NCBI GenBank assembly: GCA_947476145.1
Contig: CANJPH010000001.1
Coordinates: 97,362 to 161,361 of the forward strand
Source of the DNA: Bacteroidota bacterium
Lineage (GTDB): Bacteria > Bacteroidota > Bacteroidia > Chitinophagales > Chitinophagaceae
Reading direction: 5' to 3'
DNA length: 64,000 nucleotides
Part shown: positions 43,644 to 52,587 of the stretch, piece by piece
Position numbering within the stretch: position 1 is the first letter of the stretch
How the letters are laid out: each line of letters begins with the position of its first letter
Translations under genes and position numbers: made by a program
The notes under the pieces: model-generated
The model's input: only the letters and a program-made list of their open reading frames with translations
The model's database searches: none
Told to the model about the DNA's origin: nothing

Positions 43644-44012
43644 TTAGAGTCGGTAAGTGTCTTCACTACCGTCTACTAAACTATTTAATTCAACAAAAAC
43701 AATATCCGTAATTGCCGTTAATTCATGCCAAACATTGGCTTGGATTAAAACCCTTGTAGGTGCAACCAATTCCACTGTTTCCTCTTGGTTTGTTTTTAAA
43801 TCCTTCCAATGCAAGTTTGCCGAGCCTTGCATTAAAAGCATGTCTTCGGGGTTCTTCCCTGGCGAATTGCCTTTGTGATAATGACTGCCACTCACCGATC
43901 CAGCATTTCGATATACCAATAAAAATTCTCCCGTTCTATCTGTACTAAAATAATGAAGTGCCCCACGCTCATCAACTGCTTTCACGTCTATTGGACTAAC
44001 GGTTACACTCAT
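43644..44012 (-). CDS. Small cupin-like protein
   Basis: 122 aa single-domain beta-barrel resembling cupins. First motif GSVSGSHYHKGNSPGKNPE (about 38-56) supplies HxH plus Glu metal ligands; the second is NVWHELTAITD (about 97-107). The N-terminal part (VKAVDERGALHYFSTDRTGEF) resembles WxcM/FdtA-type sugar-modifying cupins, but the domain is short and a sugar role is unproven. Lies 41 nt after DUF1835 and 39 nt before parC on the same strand. Confidence 0.75.
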   Translation of the reverse strand: MSVTVSPIDVKAVDERGALHYFSTDRTGEFLLVYRNAGSVSGSHYHKGNSPGKNPEDMLLMQGSANLHWKDLKTNQEETVELVAPTRVLIQANVWHELTAITDIVFVELNSLVDGSEDTYRL

Positions 44013-44053
44013 TATATTTATTTTACAAATTATTTATACTTTTCCTATTACGA

Positions 44054-44893
44054 CTATTCCGTTTCTGCATCCACAACGGTACTATTGCCTCCTGGCATTT
44101 GTACCACCATATCCTTCCAACCTTTTACCCAATCTCCTACAAATATAATTTTACCCGCTTCTTCCAATGCTTTCAAACGATAAACAATAAATGCGTCACC
44201 TAATTTTACTTTTAACTTGGCCATTATATTGGATAAAGCGCTTGGTAATTTTTGAGCATTCTTAGTTAATAAGGATAAAATTTCTTTATCATAACAACCT
44301 ATGTTCATGCTCACTAATTTTTTACCCCCTTCTAAAAAACGAATGCCTTCATTCTCTTGACATAATTTTTTCCATTCATCCGGATCCAATTCAAACTCAC
44401 TCAACGTAATAGGTCTTGCTAATTTCTTAGCTTTTAAAAATTCCTTAGGTTGAATTTGACTTAAATAAGTGGGGTAAAATAATTGCCCTTTTTCATTTAA
44501 AAAAGGTAAATTATTTAAATACAATACCTGTATACGTCCTTGGTATTCTTTAAATTGACTCATCAACCAATAGTAGCCAGACACATCATGTGCATTTTGA
44601 CCCATCCAAATCCACAATACTTCATTTTCATCGTGGTTTAATGCATTTATTAAATGGTCTATTGTTAAACTATCCTCTACAAGATCCGGCTGATCAGTAT
44701 AGGGCGAAAACTCCAATACATTTTGCCACCAATCACGACGAGCTTGATAACCATCCGTTTCATAAATATCAAACAAAGGGCCTACCGCATAATCGTCTTT
44801 AATTTCGATTACTTTACCCGATAAGGTCTCGTCCAATTCAATGGCAGCTTCTATGGCAGCAATATCTGCTGTGTTAAATACTAAGTGTATCAT
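44054..44893 (-). CDS. DUF1835 domain protein
   Basis: 279 aa. The N-terminus [18 protein letters not shown] and the following [12 protein letters not shown] fit the DUF1835 domain (about 1-125), followed by a DUF3658-like C-terminal helical part (about 140-260). Function unknown; in other bacteria it is found near diverse genes. It overlaps the 3' end of parE by 20 nt, strongly suggesting translational coupling with the topoisomerase subunit, which is unusual enough to note. Confidence 0.85.
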   Translation of the reverse strand: MIHLVFNTADIAAIEAAIELDETLSGKVIEIKDDYAVGPLFDIYETDGYQARRDWWQNVLEFSPYTDQPDLVEDSLTIDHLINALNHDENEVLWIWMGQNAHDVSGYYWLMSQFKEYQGRIQVLYLNNLPFLNEKGQLFYPTYLSQIQPKEFLKAKKLARPITLSEFELDPDEWKKLCQENEGIRFLEGGKKLVSMNIGCYDKEILSLLTKNAQKLPSALSNIMAKLKVKLGDAFIVYRLKALEEAGKIIFVGDWVKGWKDMVVQMPGGNSTVVDAETE

Positions 44894-46769
44894 GCGATTT
44901 ATCTAATTCAACTTTTAAATTATTGATAATGAAGTCTTGTCTTTCAGGTGAATTTTTACCCATATAATATTCCAACAAATGTTGAATATGATCTCCCTGT
45001 TCTAAAATAACTGGTGCCAATTTAATATCAGCATTAATAAACTTTCCAAACTCTTCGGGACTAATCTCACCTAAGCCTTTAAATCGGGTAATCTCGGGTT
45101 TGCTTCCCAATTCATTGATTGCTTTTTGCTTTTCATTTTCGTCATAGCAATAAATGGTTTTTTGTTTATTACGCACACGAAATAAAGGTGTTTCTAAAAC
45201 AAAAACGTGACCTCGTTTAACAAGATCAGGAAAAAATTGCAAAAAGAAGGTAAGCATTAATAAACGTATGTGCATTCCATCCACATCGGCATCCGTTGCA
45301 ATGACCACATTATTATAACGAAGCCCATCTAATCCTTCCTCAATATTTAAGGCGTGTTGTAATAAATTAAACTCCTCATTTTCATAAACTACCTTCTTTG
45401 TTAAGCCAAATGCATTTAAGGGCTTACCTCTTAAACTAAATACCGCTTGCGTATCTACGTTACGAGATTTTGTGATACTACCACTTGCGGAGTCACCCTC
45501 GGTAATAAATAAAGTACTTGCTTGTTGCGTTGCAATAAACATTTCTTTATTCTTAGCAGGCAAATCGTCATTTAAGTGTACACGACAATCTCTTAATTTT
45601 TTATTGTGTAAATTGGCTTTTTTAGCACGCTCATTGGCAAGCTTTTTGATACCAGCCAGCTCTTTTCTCTCTCTTTCGTTTTGTTCAATACGTCTTTTAA
45701 GTGCGTCTGCCACTCCCGCATTTCGATGTAAGAAATTGTCTAATTCCTTTGCTAGGAATTCAGTGATAAAGTTCTTCATGCTTGGTCCACCCTCTGCCAC
45801 ATTTTGAGAACCTAATTTGGTTTTGGTTTGACTCTCAAAAACAGGTTCTTGCACACGCACCGAAACAGCCGCTACAATACTGGTTCTAATATCAGAAGCC
45901 TCATAATCTTTCTTGTAAAAATCACGAATTACTTTCACATAGGCTTCTCTAAATGCTTGTTGATGGGTACCTCCTTGCGTGGTGAACTGTCCATTCACAA
46001 AAGAAAAAATATCTTCTCCGTAATCATTGTTATGTGAAATAGCAACTTCAATATCCTCTCCACTTAAATGGATGATAGGATATCTTAATTCGTCCGGGTT
46101 GGTTTTACGTTCTAATAAATCTAGCAATCCATTTTTACTAACAAACTTTTTATCATTGAAATGAATCACTAAGCCAGCATTTAAATAGCAATAGTTCCAA
46201 AGTTGGCTTTCAATATATTCATAAATAAAATGATAATTTTTAAACACGGATGAATCGGGAGTAAACACCACCAAAGTACCATTCTGCTCCGTAGTTTTCG
46301 CTTCCTTGGTTTCGTTTATTAATTGTCCTTTTTGAAATGTTGCGGAACGAAACTTCCCTTCTCTAAATGCAGTGACCATAAAATCCTCACTCAAGGCATT
46401 CACGGCCTTCGTACCCACACCATTTAATCCCACCGATTTTTGAAAGGCTTTGCTGTCATATTTTGCACCGGTATTTATCTTGCTCACTACATCCACAATT
46501 TTCCCCAATGGAATGCCACGACCATAGTCACGGATGGTAACTGTTTTATCTTGAATAGAAATTTCAACCTGCTTACCATATCCCATGGTATGTTCGTCGA
46601 TACAGTTATCTATTACTTCTTTAATTAATACATAAATGCCATCATCAGGCGCGGTTCCATCACCCAATTTACCAATGTACATTCCTGGACGTAAACGAAT
46701 ATGCTCCTTCCAATCTAATGACCTAATGGAGTCTTCGTTATATTCTGCCCCAATCTTTGCTTCTGCCAT
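44874..46769 (-). CDS. parE: DNA topoisomerase IV subunit B
   Basis: ATPase subunit of topoisomerase IV. 631 aa from ATG 46769 ([10 protein letters not shown]); the frame reaches 46778, but this start fits the family better. GHKL ATPase motifs: [14 protein letters not shown] (about 46), [15 protein letters not shown] (about 73-87), [12 protein letters not shown] (about 114); TOPRIM motif [11 protein letters not shown] (about 424) and DADVDGMHI (about 490). Sequence start and the short C-terminus fit ParE better than GyrB. A strong promoter precedes it. First gene of the 46769-38930 run. Confidence 0.93.
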   Translation of the reverse strand: MAEAKIGAEYNEDSIRSLDWKEHIRLRPGMYIGKLGDGTAPDDGIYVLIKEVIDNCIDEHTMGYGKQVEISIQDKTVTIRDYGRGIPLGKIVDVVSKINTGAKYDSKAFQKSVGLNGVGTKAVNALSEDFMVTAFREGKFRSATFQKGQLINETKEAKTTEQNGTLVVFTPDSSVFKNYHFIYEYIESQLWNYCYLNAGLVIHFNDKKFVSKNGLLDLLERKTNPDELRYPIIHLSGEDIEVAISHNNDYGEDIFSFVNGQFTTQGGTHQQAFREAYVKVIRDFYKKDYEASDIRTSIVAAVSVRVQEPVFESQTKTKLGSQNVAEGGPSMKNFITEFLAKELDNFLHRNAGVADALKRRIEQNERERKELAGIKKLANERAKKANLHNKKLRDCRVHLNDDLPAKNKEMFIATQQASTLFITEGDSASGSITKSRNVDTQAVFSLRGKPLNAFGLTKKVVYENEEFNLLQHALNIEEGLDGLRYNNVVIATDADVDGMHIRLLMLTFFLQFFPDLVKRGHVFVLETPLFRVRNKQKTIYCYDENEKQKAINELGSKPEITRFKGLGEISPEEFGKFINADIKLAPVILEQGDHIQHLLEYYMGKNSPERQDFIINNLKVELDKSHDTLSI

Positions 46770-46812
46770 AATTATCAATACTTTATGGGCTTATTAAGCC
46801 CTCGTCTTGCTG

Positions 46813-46842
46813 CAAATCTAATGCGCGAACTAAGTTTTGCAA
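46813..46842 (-). promoter_or_regulatory. Promoter of the parE run (-33 and -7)
   Basis: Minus strand: TTG at 46842-46840, a 19-nt spacer and TAGATTTG at 46820-46813, 43 nt before the parE ATG. The best-spaced promoter on the minus strand of this window. Confidence 0.7.
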
Positions 46843-47008
46843 TCTAAAAATTTACAAAAATGGGCAAATGTGAATAAAAAGATTAAAGCATTATCTTTAT
46901 CCCATCAAAAAAGAAGCAACATATCCCATTGTAGACCTTGAATTTATCAAGAACAAGGCCATTGAATTAGCATCAGAAAACCTCAAATTCCAGGATTTTT
47001 TAAGGAAT

Positions 47009-47431
47009 TTGGACAGTTTAAGCCTTGATAAAGCCGTTTTTGACCTTTCAGAAGCCATTTCTCCAAAAATTGAATGTACCCAATGTGGTAATTGCTGCAA
47101 AAGCCTCATGGTGAATATAGATGAAGAAGAAGCCAATAACTTATCCGCTCATTTAGGGCAAACCAGGGCCCAATTTGATGAAAACTACCTAGACAAGGGA
47201 GAATCGGGCCGTATGGTGGTAAACGCCATTCCCTGCCATTTTTTAGTGGGTAATAGTTGCAGTGTATACGAACACCGTTTTGCAGGTTGCAAGGAATTCC
47301 CTGCTTTTCATGTACCCGATTTTAATAAAAGATTGTTTACTACCTACATGCATTACGATCGATGCCCCATTATTTTTAATGTACTAGAAACCTTAAAAAT
47401 AGATACTGGGTTCAAGCAACCTACTACCTAA
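47009..47431 (+). CDS. YkgJ-family cysteine cluster protein (true start probably upstream)
   Basis: 140 aa from the first usable start (TTG 47009). The Cys cluster CTQCGNCCKSLMVNI (about 23-37), then CSVYEHRFAGCKEFP (about 84-98) and YDRCPI, forms the YkgJ/CxxCxxCC zinc- or Fe-S-binding domain of unknown function. In-frame coding-like sequence continues upstream to about 46922 (IVDLEFIKNKAIELASENL) without ATG, GTG or TTG, so the real N-terminus may use a non-standard codon such as ATT 46928 (167 aa). NamZ follows after 25 nt. Confidence 0.82.
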   Translation: MDSLSLDKAVFDLSEAISPKIECTQCGNCCKSLMVNIDEEEANNLSAHLGQTRAQFDENYLDKGESGRMVVNAIPCHFLVGNSCSVYEHRFAGCKEFPAFHVPDFNKRLFTTYMHYDRCPIIFNVLETLKIDTGFKQPTT

Positions 47432-47456
47432 TTTAGGATACTTAATTTTTGAATAC

Positions 47457-48626
47457 ATGACTTTGCAATTTGGGATAGATATTATTTTACAAAATGAACC
47501 TCATTGGAAAAAGGATCGTATTGGTATGTTAACCAATGATGCTGCAAAAACAAATAAAGGAATCGTAAGCAGATTGGCATTAAAAGAAGCTGGCTTTAAT
47601 TTGATTAAAATATTTTCTCCTGAACATGGTATAAAAGTAACTGGCGCTGATGGTGCGTTTATGAATGATGGCTTGGATGAAATTACAGAACTCCCCATTA
47701 TTAGTCTATACGGAGAAAAATTTATGCCTTCCCAAAATGATCTTGCGAATATTGACGTTTTATTATTTGATGTCCCCGATGCAGGCACTCGATTTTATAC
47801 TTATTTATGGTCCATGACTTATTGGATAGAAGCAGCCGCTAAATACCAGAAACAAATAATAATATTAGATAGACCCAATCCTTTAGGAGGAAGTATTTCC
47901 ATGTCTGAAGGCCCTATGTTAGATGATACCTTAACTAGTTTTATTGGCCGTTTTAATATTCCCATTAAACATCAATGTACATTCGGAGAATTAGCAATGT
48001 ACTTTAATGCTGTACAAGGCTGGAACGCAAATATCAAGATTATAAAATGTGATGGATGGAATAGAGAAAAAATGTTTTACGATTGGAATCTACAATGGGT
48101 AAGCCCTTCACCCGCTTTGCAAAATATAGAAGCCAGTATCTTATATCCAGGACTTTGTTTTTTCGAAGCCACCAATCTATCTGTGGGCCGTGGCACTAAA
48201 TATGCATTTGAATGGATTGGCGCAAAGTGGATTAATATCCCAGCTATGACAATGGCTTGTCAAACCATTTTAAGAGAAGATATTAAAATTGAACCCGTAT
48301 CATTACCAATTACTATCAATGGAATGTCAACGGAAACCAATGGCATCCGTGTAAAAGTAATAGAACCACAATACTATGATGCTGTTTTAAACGGTTTACT
48401 ATTATTAAAAATAATAAAAGATATACACCCAAAATATTTTAAATGGATGCCTTATCCAACCACAGCAAACCCTAGTGGAGAAAATCATTTATCATTATTA
48501 TTAGGGGTCCCCAATGCTGAAGGTATTTTTGATTTACCCTTGCAACAATGGTTACAAAAAATGGGGGTGTTATTGAGGGTAGATGAATGGCGAACGCTCA
48601 TTGAACCTCACTTGATTTACAAATAG
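47457..48626 (+). CDS. NamZ-type exo-beta-N-acetylmuramidase (DUF1343)
   Basis: 389 aa. DUF1343 proteins such as Bacillus NamZ release terminal MurNAc from peptidoglycan fragments. Seen: N-terminus LQFGIDIILQNEPHWKKDR, IFSPEHGIKVTGADGAF (about 58-74), DVPDAGTRFYTYLWSM (about 104-119), LDRPNPLGG, TNLSVGRGTKYAFEWIGAKW. No signal peptide is seen, so it is cytoplasmic here, which fits recycling of cell-wall sugars. The third cell-wall hydrolase in the window. Catalytic pair not assigned with certainty. Confidence 0.9.
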   Translation: MTLQFGIDIILQNEPHWKKDRIGMLTNDAAKTNKGIVSRLALKEAGFNLIKIFSPEHGIKVTGADGAFMNDGLDEITELPIISLYGEKFMPSQNDLANIDVLLFDVPDAGTRFYTYLWSMTYWIEAAAKYQKQIIILDRPNPLGGSISMSEGPMLDDTLTSFIGRFNIPIKHQCTFGELAMYFNAVQGWNANIKIIKCDGWNREKMFYDWNLQWVSPSPALQNIEASILYPGLCFFEATNLSVGRGTKYAFEWIGAKWINIPAMTMACQTILREDIKIEPVSLPITINGMSTETNGIRVKVIEPQYYDAVLNGLLLLKIIKDIHPKYFKWMPYPTTANPSGENHLSLLLGVPNAEGIFDLPLQQWLQKMGVLLRVDEWRTLIEPHLIYK

Positions 48627-48647
48627 AAATTTAGCATCCGCTATTAA

Positions 48648-49841
48648 TCAGGATATAGGTGCATCAACTGCCTTATCCGTTCTCTTCGTGCCTGCATACA
48701 ATTCGTACTCTAATAATCTACAATCGATTGTTGCATTAAAAAATTCTATACGTCTACTTGGCTTCAACCGAATTTTTTTTGCCAATTCCAAATTGCCAGT
48801 AAAAATATATCCTGTCATCCCTTTACACTTGTTTTTCATATAATCCCCTATGCGCGCATAAGTGGCCTCAAGTTCCAGTTCCTCCCCTAGCCTTTCTCCG
48901 TATTCTGGATTTATTAAAACAATGGCACCTTCTTCTGGCTCCGGCATTTCAGTTGCTTCAAAATCACATACCTGAAAATCAATTAAGTCTTCGACGCCTG
49001 CAACAGAAGCGTTTATTTTAGCAATTTTAATGGCGTCTTTGCTAATGTCAGAAGCGATAATGACCAAATTAGGTAAATGCCTTACCTGCTCTTCGATCAC
49101 AATCTTTTCTTTTTCATATACCGCTTTGTCATATCCAATCAAATGCATAAATGCATAATTGTTTCTTAATAAACCTGGCACTCTTTTCGTCGCAATTAAC
49201 GCCGCTTCAATAGCCAAGGTTCCCGAACCACACATAGGGTTTACAAAAGCACCAAATTTATTCCACTTCGTTGATAATATGGTAGCTGCCGCCAAAGCTT
49301 CTAACATTGGGGCTTTCCCTGGTAATTTTCGATAACCATGTCTTGCTAATGAATCGCCTGAGGTATCCAAGAAAATTTCTGCTTCATCGTTTTTCCAAAA
49401 CAAATAGACTACTGCTCCCGATAATTCAGAACCAGTGGATGGACGCTTACCACTTACCTCACGCATTCTATCCACAACGGCATCTTTCACACGTAGGTTC
49501 GCAAATAAATTCGTTGAGATGGTATCATTGAAAACATTACTAATCACAGAAAAATACCCATCCGGTCTAATCATTGTTTCCCAAGGAATAGTAACTAAAT
49601 TTTTATGTAGCTCATCGGGGTCATTGCAGATAAATGATTTCAATGAATACATCACCTGACTTGCACAACGCAGGTTAAGGTTTAATCGTATACAATCATT
49701 GACGGTACCGGTTAATTCTACCCCCGTTTGAAAAACCCTATCCACATCAAAACCTAAACCAATCACTTCGGCCCTTAAAGCTGGAGCTAACCATTTATTA
49801 CAGGTGATGATAATTTTATTTTGGGTAGTAAATACTTGCAT
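48648..49841 (-). CDS. THUMP-domain class I SAM-dependent RNA methyltransferase (RlmL/YpsC-like)
   Basis: Predicted 23S rRNA m2G methyltransferase (N-terminal RlmL type) or similar. 397 aa: an N-terminal ferredoxin-like and THUMP domain (about 10-155), then a Rossmann methyltransferase with FVNPMCGSGTLAIEAAL (motif I, about 190-206), ASDISKDAIKIAK (motif II, about 245), and LINPEYGERLGE (motif IV, NPxYG with Glu in place of Pro). No second methyltransferase (RlmK) domain. -7 box 4 nt upstream of the ATG implies a leaderless transcript. Confidence 0.92.
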   Translation of the reverse strand: MQVFTTQNKIIITCNKWLAPALRAEVIGLGFDVDRVFQTGVELTGTVNDCIRLNLNLRCASQVMYSLKSFICNDPDELHKNLVTIPWETMIRPDGYFSVISNVFNDTISTNLFANLRVKDAVVDRMREVSGKRPSTGSELSGAVVYLFWKNDEAEIFLDTSGDSLARHGYRKLPGKAPMLEALAAATILSTKWNKFGAFVNPMCGSGTLAIEAALIATKRVPGLLRNNYAFMHLIGYDKAVYEKEKIVIEEQVRHLPNLVIIASDISKDAIKIAKINASVAGVEDLIDFQVCDFEATEMPEPEEGAIVLINPEYGERLGEELELEATYARIGDYMKNKCKGMTGYIFTGNLELAKKIRLKPSRRIEFFNATIDCRLLEYELYAGTKRTDKAVDAPIS

Positions 49842-49845
49842 TGGA

Positions 49846-49853
49846 CAAAATTA
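49846..49853 (-). promoter_or_regulatory. -7 promoter box of the THUMP methyltransferase gene
   Basis: Minus strand TAATTTTG, exact TAnnTTTG match, ending 4 nt before the ATG at 49841. No convincing -33. Confidence 0.45.
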
Positions 49854-49923
49854 GTTCAAAAATGACGAAAGGCCTTGAAGCAAAAATCCCCAACAATCTG
49901 TTTGATGTGTTGAGGATTCTTTG

Positions 49924-49998
49924 TGGGAGCACACGGGTTCGAACCGCGGACCCTCTCGGTGTAAACGAGATGCTCTAAACCAACTGAGCTATGCTCCC
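49924..49998 (-). tRNA. tRNA-Val (anticodon TAC)
   Basis: 75-nt cloverleaf read on the minus strand: acceptor GGGAGCA pairs with TGCTCCC; the D-arm contains AGCTCAGTTGGTT; anticodon stem TCTCG/CGAGA with loop TTTACAC gives TAC; T-arm GGTTCGAACC is canonical. The 3' CCA is not encoded. A well-formed promoter lies upstream. Confidence 0.97.
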
Positions 49999-50017
49999 TA
50001 TTCCCTTTTGAGGAGTG

Positions 50018-50049
50018 CAAAAATATGGGGTAATTATTAAAATCCCAAA
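50018..50049 (-). promoter_or_regulatory. Promoter of tRNA-Val
   Basis: Minus strand TTTG at 50049-50046, a 20-nt spacer and TATTTTTG at 50025-50018, then CAC; the tRNA starts 19 nt after the -7 box. Excellent match to the Bacteroidota housekeeping consensus. Confidence 0.75.
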
Positions 50050-50060
50050 AAAAATGGTAT

Positions 50061-50354
50061 TTAATTTAACTGAACCGCTGGTAGCCTTGTAGATTGGCTA
50101 TCATACAAGAATAATTCAACAACTTCAAAGGTCCAAAATTTAGCTAAAGGGGATTTTTCAAGGATCTCTTTTACCTCTTTTTTTGAATTGGCATTGATCG
50201 TAATCCAAGAACTTTGTGTTTCCATACTAACCGCATAGCTATCTATCACCCCTTTATTTAACAAGTAATTGATATAAGTGCGATGAGGAGGTACCAAGGA
50301 CATAAATTCCTCATCCATATCAAAAGATATAATTGCTTGATATTTTTTCATCAT
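50061..50354 (-). CDS. YciI/muconolactone-isomerase-like small protein
   Basis: 97 aa from the MM start (50354; MMKKYQAIISFD). The open frame reaches 50393, but the earlier part is not protein-like. Ferredoxin-like alpha/beta fold by pattern: beta1 YQAIISF, a helix after PPHRTYINYLLNKG, beta DSYAVSMETQSSWITIN, a helix VKEILEKSP, beta KFWTFEVVELF. This fits the dimeric YciI-like/muconolactone delta-isomerase group, of varied or unknown function. Lies 95 nt after the start-distal end of the Ycf48-like gene. Confidence 0.7.
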   Translation of the reverse strand: MMKKYQAIISFDMDEEFMSLVPPHRTYINYLLNKGVIDSYAVSMETQSSWITINANSKKEVKEILEKSPLAKFWTFEVVELFLYDSQSTRLPAVQLN

Positions 50355-50449
50355 GATGTAATTTAAGCTTTGTATCACAAAACAAAAAGCCAAACTTGTA
50401 AAATTTCGGTTTTGGTAAACTAAATATTTTACTTGGTTTAGGAAAATGA

Positions 50450-51499
50450 CTATTCAAAACTAAGATACCCAATTCTTCCTCCCGATCCTGAAAAGAAAGC
50501 AGCCTTTCTATTAGGTTGATGCTGAACCACATGGAAACTTTCAGTTGAAATTTTTTCCCAATATTTCCCTCTATTTTTAGAAATATCTACCCCGCTTGTG
50601 CCACAGGCGATAATCAAGTTGTTGTTTAAAAATACCAATGAAGACTTATAACCATTTAAATTATTTACTTTTTTATCCACCTTCCAGAAGTATACACTTT
50701 TACTCAAATGTTTTTCGGTGGTATTGGGATATTTATACCGATCTAGTTTTACAAAATTATTATTCATTTCACCTGGCAATGAAAAATCACCACCTGCAAT
50801 GATTAGATGATTTTGATTTGGAGATATAGCAATACTATTTGCTCCTGTTGATTTTGATCCTTGTATAATGGGGATGTCCATTGCAAAACCATCCATCCAT
50901 AATCTACTCTTTATTCCACCTGATATAAAATAATTGCTTTGGTAGTCATACACAAAATTTGAATTACTTGAAGCAAAGAAAGCTTCCCCCTCTAGTACTT
51001 TTGATTTCCAAAAACTTGCATTTACTTTATTCCAATGGGCCCCTCTGTCCTCTGTATTTAGTAAAAATATAGTATCATTAATTGGATCCCCAATCACCGT
51101 GCCCACTTTGTCATCTTTAAATGTAACTGCATCTAAAAACATACTAGTATCTGCATTTTCATACACCTTCTCCCAACTTAATCCTCCATCCAAAGTTTTT
51201 AAAATAACTGCAGGTGCTGCAACCGCAACAATCAGTACTTCTTTATCATCCCATGCATGAATGGCTCTAAAATCGCGCGTCTCATATCCTTTTACTTGCA
51301 TCCATTCAAAACTTTCACCCCCGTCTAGCGATTTCACTACACTACCCTTACTTCCACTTGCCCATAAAACTTTTTCAGAGGGCAGGGACATTCCTCTTAT
51401 GCTTACTCCTTTCTTTTCCGTTAAAATTTTAATGGCATCTTGAGCGTTTAATTGCAGATTCAGGAAAAGTAAAACCAAAACAATTTTTATAATACGCAT
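50450..51499 (-). CDS. Secreted Ycf48-like beta-propeller protein
   Basis: 349 aa. Signal peptide ends LQLNAQ (about residue 19). The mature part carries BNR/Ycf48-type repeats with S/G-x-D-G-G-x-S/T-W: SLDGGESFEWMQV (about 57-69), KTLDGGLSWEKV (about 103), TEDRGAHWNKV (about 150), ISKNRGKYWEKI (about 320). Ycf48 helps assemble photosystem II in cyanobacteria; Bacteroidota homologues are of unknown role and often called oxidoreductases without basis. Divergent from tcdA with 34 nt between. Confidence 0.82.
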   Translation of the reverse strand: MRIIKIVLVLLFLNLQLNAQDAIKILTEKKGVSIRGMSLPSEKVLWASGSKGSVVKSLDGGESFEWMQVKGYETRDFRAIHAWDDKEVLIVAVAAPAVILKTLDGGLSWEKVYENADTSMFLDAVTFKDDKVGTVIGDPINDTIFLLNTEDRGAHWNKVNASFWKSKVLEGEAFFASSNSNFVYDYQSNYFISGGIKSRLWMDGFAMDIPIIQGSKSTGANSIAISPNQNHLIIAGGDFSLPGEMNNNFVKLDRYKYPNTTEKHLSKSVYFWKVDKKVNNLNGYKSSLVFLNNNLIIACGTSGVDISKNRGKYWEKISTESFHVVQHQPNRKAAFFSGSGGRIGYLSFE

Positions 51500-51533
51500 A
51501 GTTTAATTCATTTTTGCAATCTAAAGATACAAC

Positions 51534-52259
51534 ATGATACCTTATTGGATGAGTAGAACACAATTAATGTTAGGTGACGCGCCCATGGAACAATTAATGA
51601 CCAAAAACGTATTGGTTATAGGACTAGGTGGTGTTGGCGCTATTTGTGCAGAAATGATTGTTAGAGCAGGGGTTGGTAAAATAACCATTGTAGATAATGA
51701 CCGAGTAGACGCTAGCAATATAAATAGACAAATTCAAGCACTACATTCCACCGTGGACATGTCTAAAGCAAAGGTACTATCTGCTCGTTTATTGGATATT
51801 AACCCCAACCTGCAATTAACGGCTCATGAAATGTATATTAAAGAAGAAATAACCACGAATTTATTGGAGTCAGCGCCTTGGGATTATGTGGTGGATTGTA
51901 TAGACACTTTATCAAGTAAAGTATTTTTAATTTCGCAATGCTTGGATATGAAATTACCTATTGTAAGTTCAATGGGTGCAGGTGGAAAACTAGACCCCTC
52001 TCAAATTATGGTAACCGATATTTCAAAAACCTATGTTTGCAATTTAGCGAGGTATGTTCGTAAGCGATTACAAAGCTTAGGAGTGAAAAAAGGCTTAAAA
52101 GTAGTTTTTAGCCCTGAAAAAGCCGATCAGGATAAAATCATTGTTACAGAAAAAGCCTTCCCCAAAAAATCAATAATTGGCACATTAAGTTATATGCCTG
52201 CTATGTTTGGCTGTACCGTGGCTAGTGTAGTTATTAGGGACTTGATGGCAACTGATTGA
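51534..52259 (+). CDS. tcdA: tRNA threonylcarbamoyladenosine dehydratase (ThiF/E1-like)
   Basis: Cyclises t6A to ct6A at position 37 of ANN-decoding tRNAs, using ATP. 241 aa. Adenylating motif GLGGVGAICAEMIVRAGVG (about 30-48), VDNDRVDASNINRQI (about 54-68), and the catalytic-region IDTLSSKVFLI, SMGAGGKLDPSQI, and late GTLSYMPAMFGCTVA. TcdA is distinguished from ThiF/MoeB by the missing zinc CxxC pairs, as here. Upstream -7-like CATTTTTG at 51510-51517. The downstream tRNA-Arg has its own promoter. Confidence 0.93.
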   Translation: MIPYWMSRTQLMLGDAPMEQLMTKNVLVIGLGGVGAICAEMIVRAGVGKITIVDNDRVDASNINRQIQALHSTVDMSKAKVLSARLLDINPNLQLTAHEMYIKEEITTNLLESAPWDYVVDCIDTLSSKVFLISQCLDMKLPIVSSMGAGGKLDPSQIMVTDISKTYVCNLARYVRKRLQSLGVKKGLKVVFSPEKADQDKIIVTEKAFPKKSIIGTLSYMPAMFGCTVASVVIRDLMATD

Positions 52260-52276
52260 TTTATACCCTAATTTTC

Positions 52277-52307
52277 TTTGAATTAAGCTTATTTTATCCT
52301 TATTTTG
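52277..52307 (+). promoter_or_regulatory. Promoter of tRNA-Arg
   Basis: TTTG at 52277-52280, a 19-nt spacer and TTATTTTG at 52300-52307 (one mismatch to TAnnTTTG), followed by CACC. The tRNA starts 21 nt later. Confidence 0.65.
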
Positions 52308-52328
52308 CACCTCCAAATAGACGATTTA

Positions 52329-52402
52329 GGTTCGGTAGCTCAGCTGGATAGAGCGTCATCCTTCTAAGATGAGGGCCATTGGTTCGAATCCAATCCGAAT
52401 CA
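52329..52402 (+). tRNA. tRNA-Arg (anticodon TCT)
   Basis: 74-nt cloverleaf: acceptor GGTTCGG with CCGAATC (one G-T pair), D-arm with AGCTCAGCTGGATAGAGC, anticodon stem TCATC/GATGA with loop CTTCTAA giving TCT, T-arm GGTTCGAATCC. 3' CCA not encoded. A rho-independent terminator begins 3 nt after it. Confidence 0.97.
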
Positions 52403-52404
52403 CA

Positions 52405-52434
52405 AAGCCTGTCACGAAAGTGACAGGCTTTTTT
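52405..52434 (+). terminator. Rho-independent terminator of tRNA-Arg
   Basis: A perfect 11-bp stem (52405-52415 with 52420-52430), GAAA tetraloop and a T-tract through 52434. Its T-tract is at the same time the left arm of the next inverted repeat. Confidence 0.93.
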
Positions 52435-52489
52435 AATACGAAGCCGCGAAACAAGCTCGCTTGATTGAGCGGATGAGTATTAAAAAAGC
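52427..52489. repeat. Nested inverted repeat (63 bp)
   Basis: Outer arms 52427-52439 and 52477-52489 are perfect 13-bp inverted copies. Inside, CCGC (52444-52447) pairs with GCGG (52469-52472) and CAAGC/GCTTG (52452-52463) forms an inner hairpin. No ORF of interest inside. It could extrude as a cruciform or fold as an RNA. Confidence 0.85.
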
Positions 52490-52490
52490 A

Positions 52491-52513
52491 AACTAAACGC
52501 GTAGCGTTTAGTT
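52491..52513. repeat. Inverted repeat with 3-nt loop
   Basis: Perfect 10-bp arms (52491-52500 and 52504-52513) around GTA. Directly follows the 63-bp nested repeat with one base between. Confidence 0.85.
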
Positions 52514-52529
52514 AAAAGGCTTTGGGTAA

Positions 52530-52584
52530 GCTTCCAAAAAGATGCCGGCGAAGTAAAACGAAGCCGGCAATCCATTTTGGAAGC
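52530..52584. repeat. Nested inverted repeat (55 bp)
   Basis: Outer 10-bp arms 52530-52539 and 52575-52584 (GCTTCCAAAA and its complement); inner 7-bp arms TGCCGGC (52543-52549) and GCCGGCA (52563-52569). Leads straight into the tandem array. Confidence 0.85.
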
Positions 52585-52587
52585 ACA

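Noticed and set aside
43644-44012. WxcM/FdtA-type sugar-isomerase assignment for the small cupin
   Set aside because: Only the fold and metal ligands are visible; the sugar-binding signature was not recognised, so the generic cupin call was kept.
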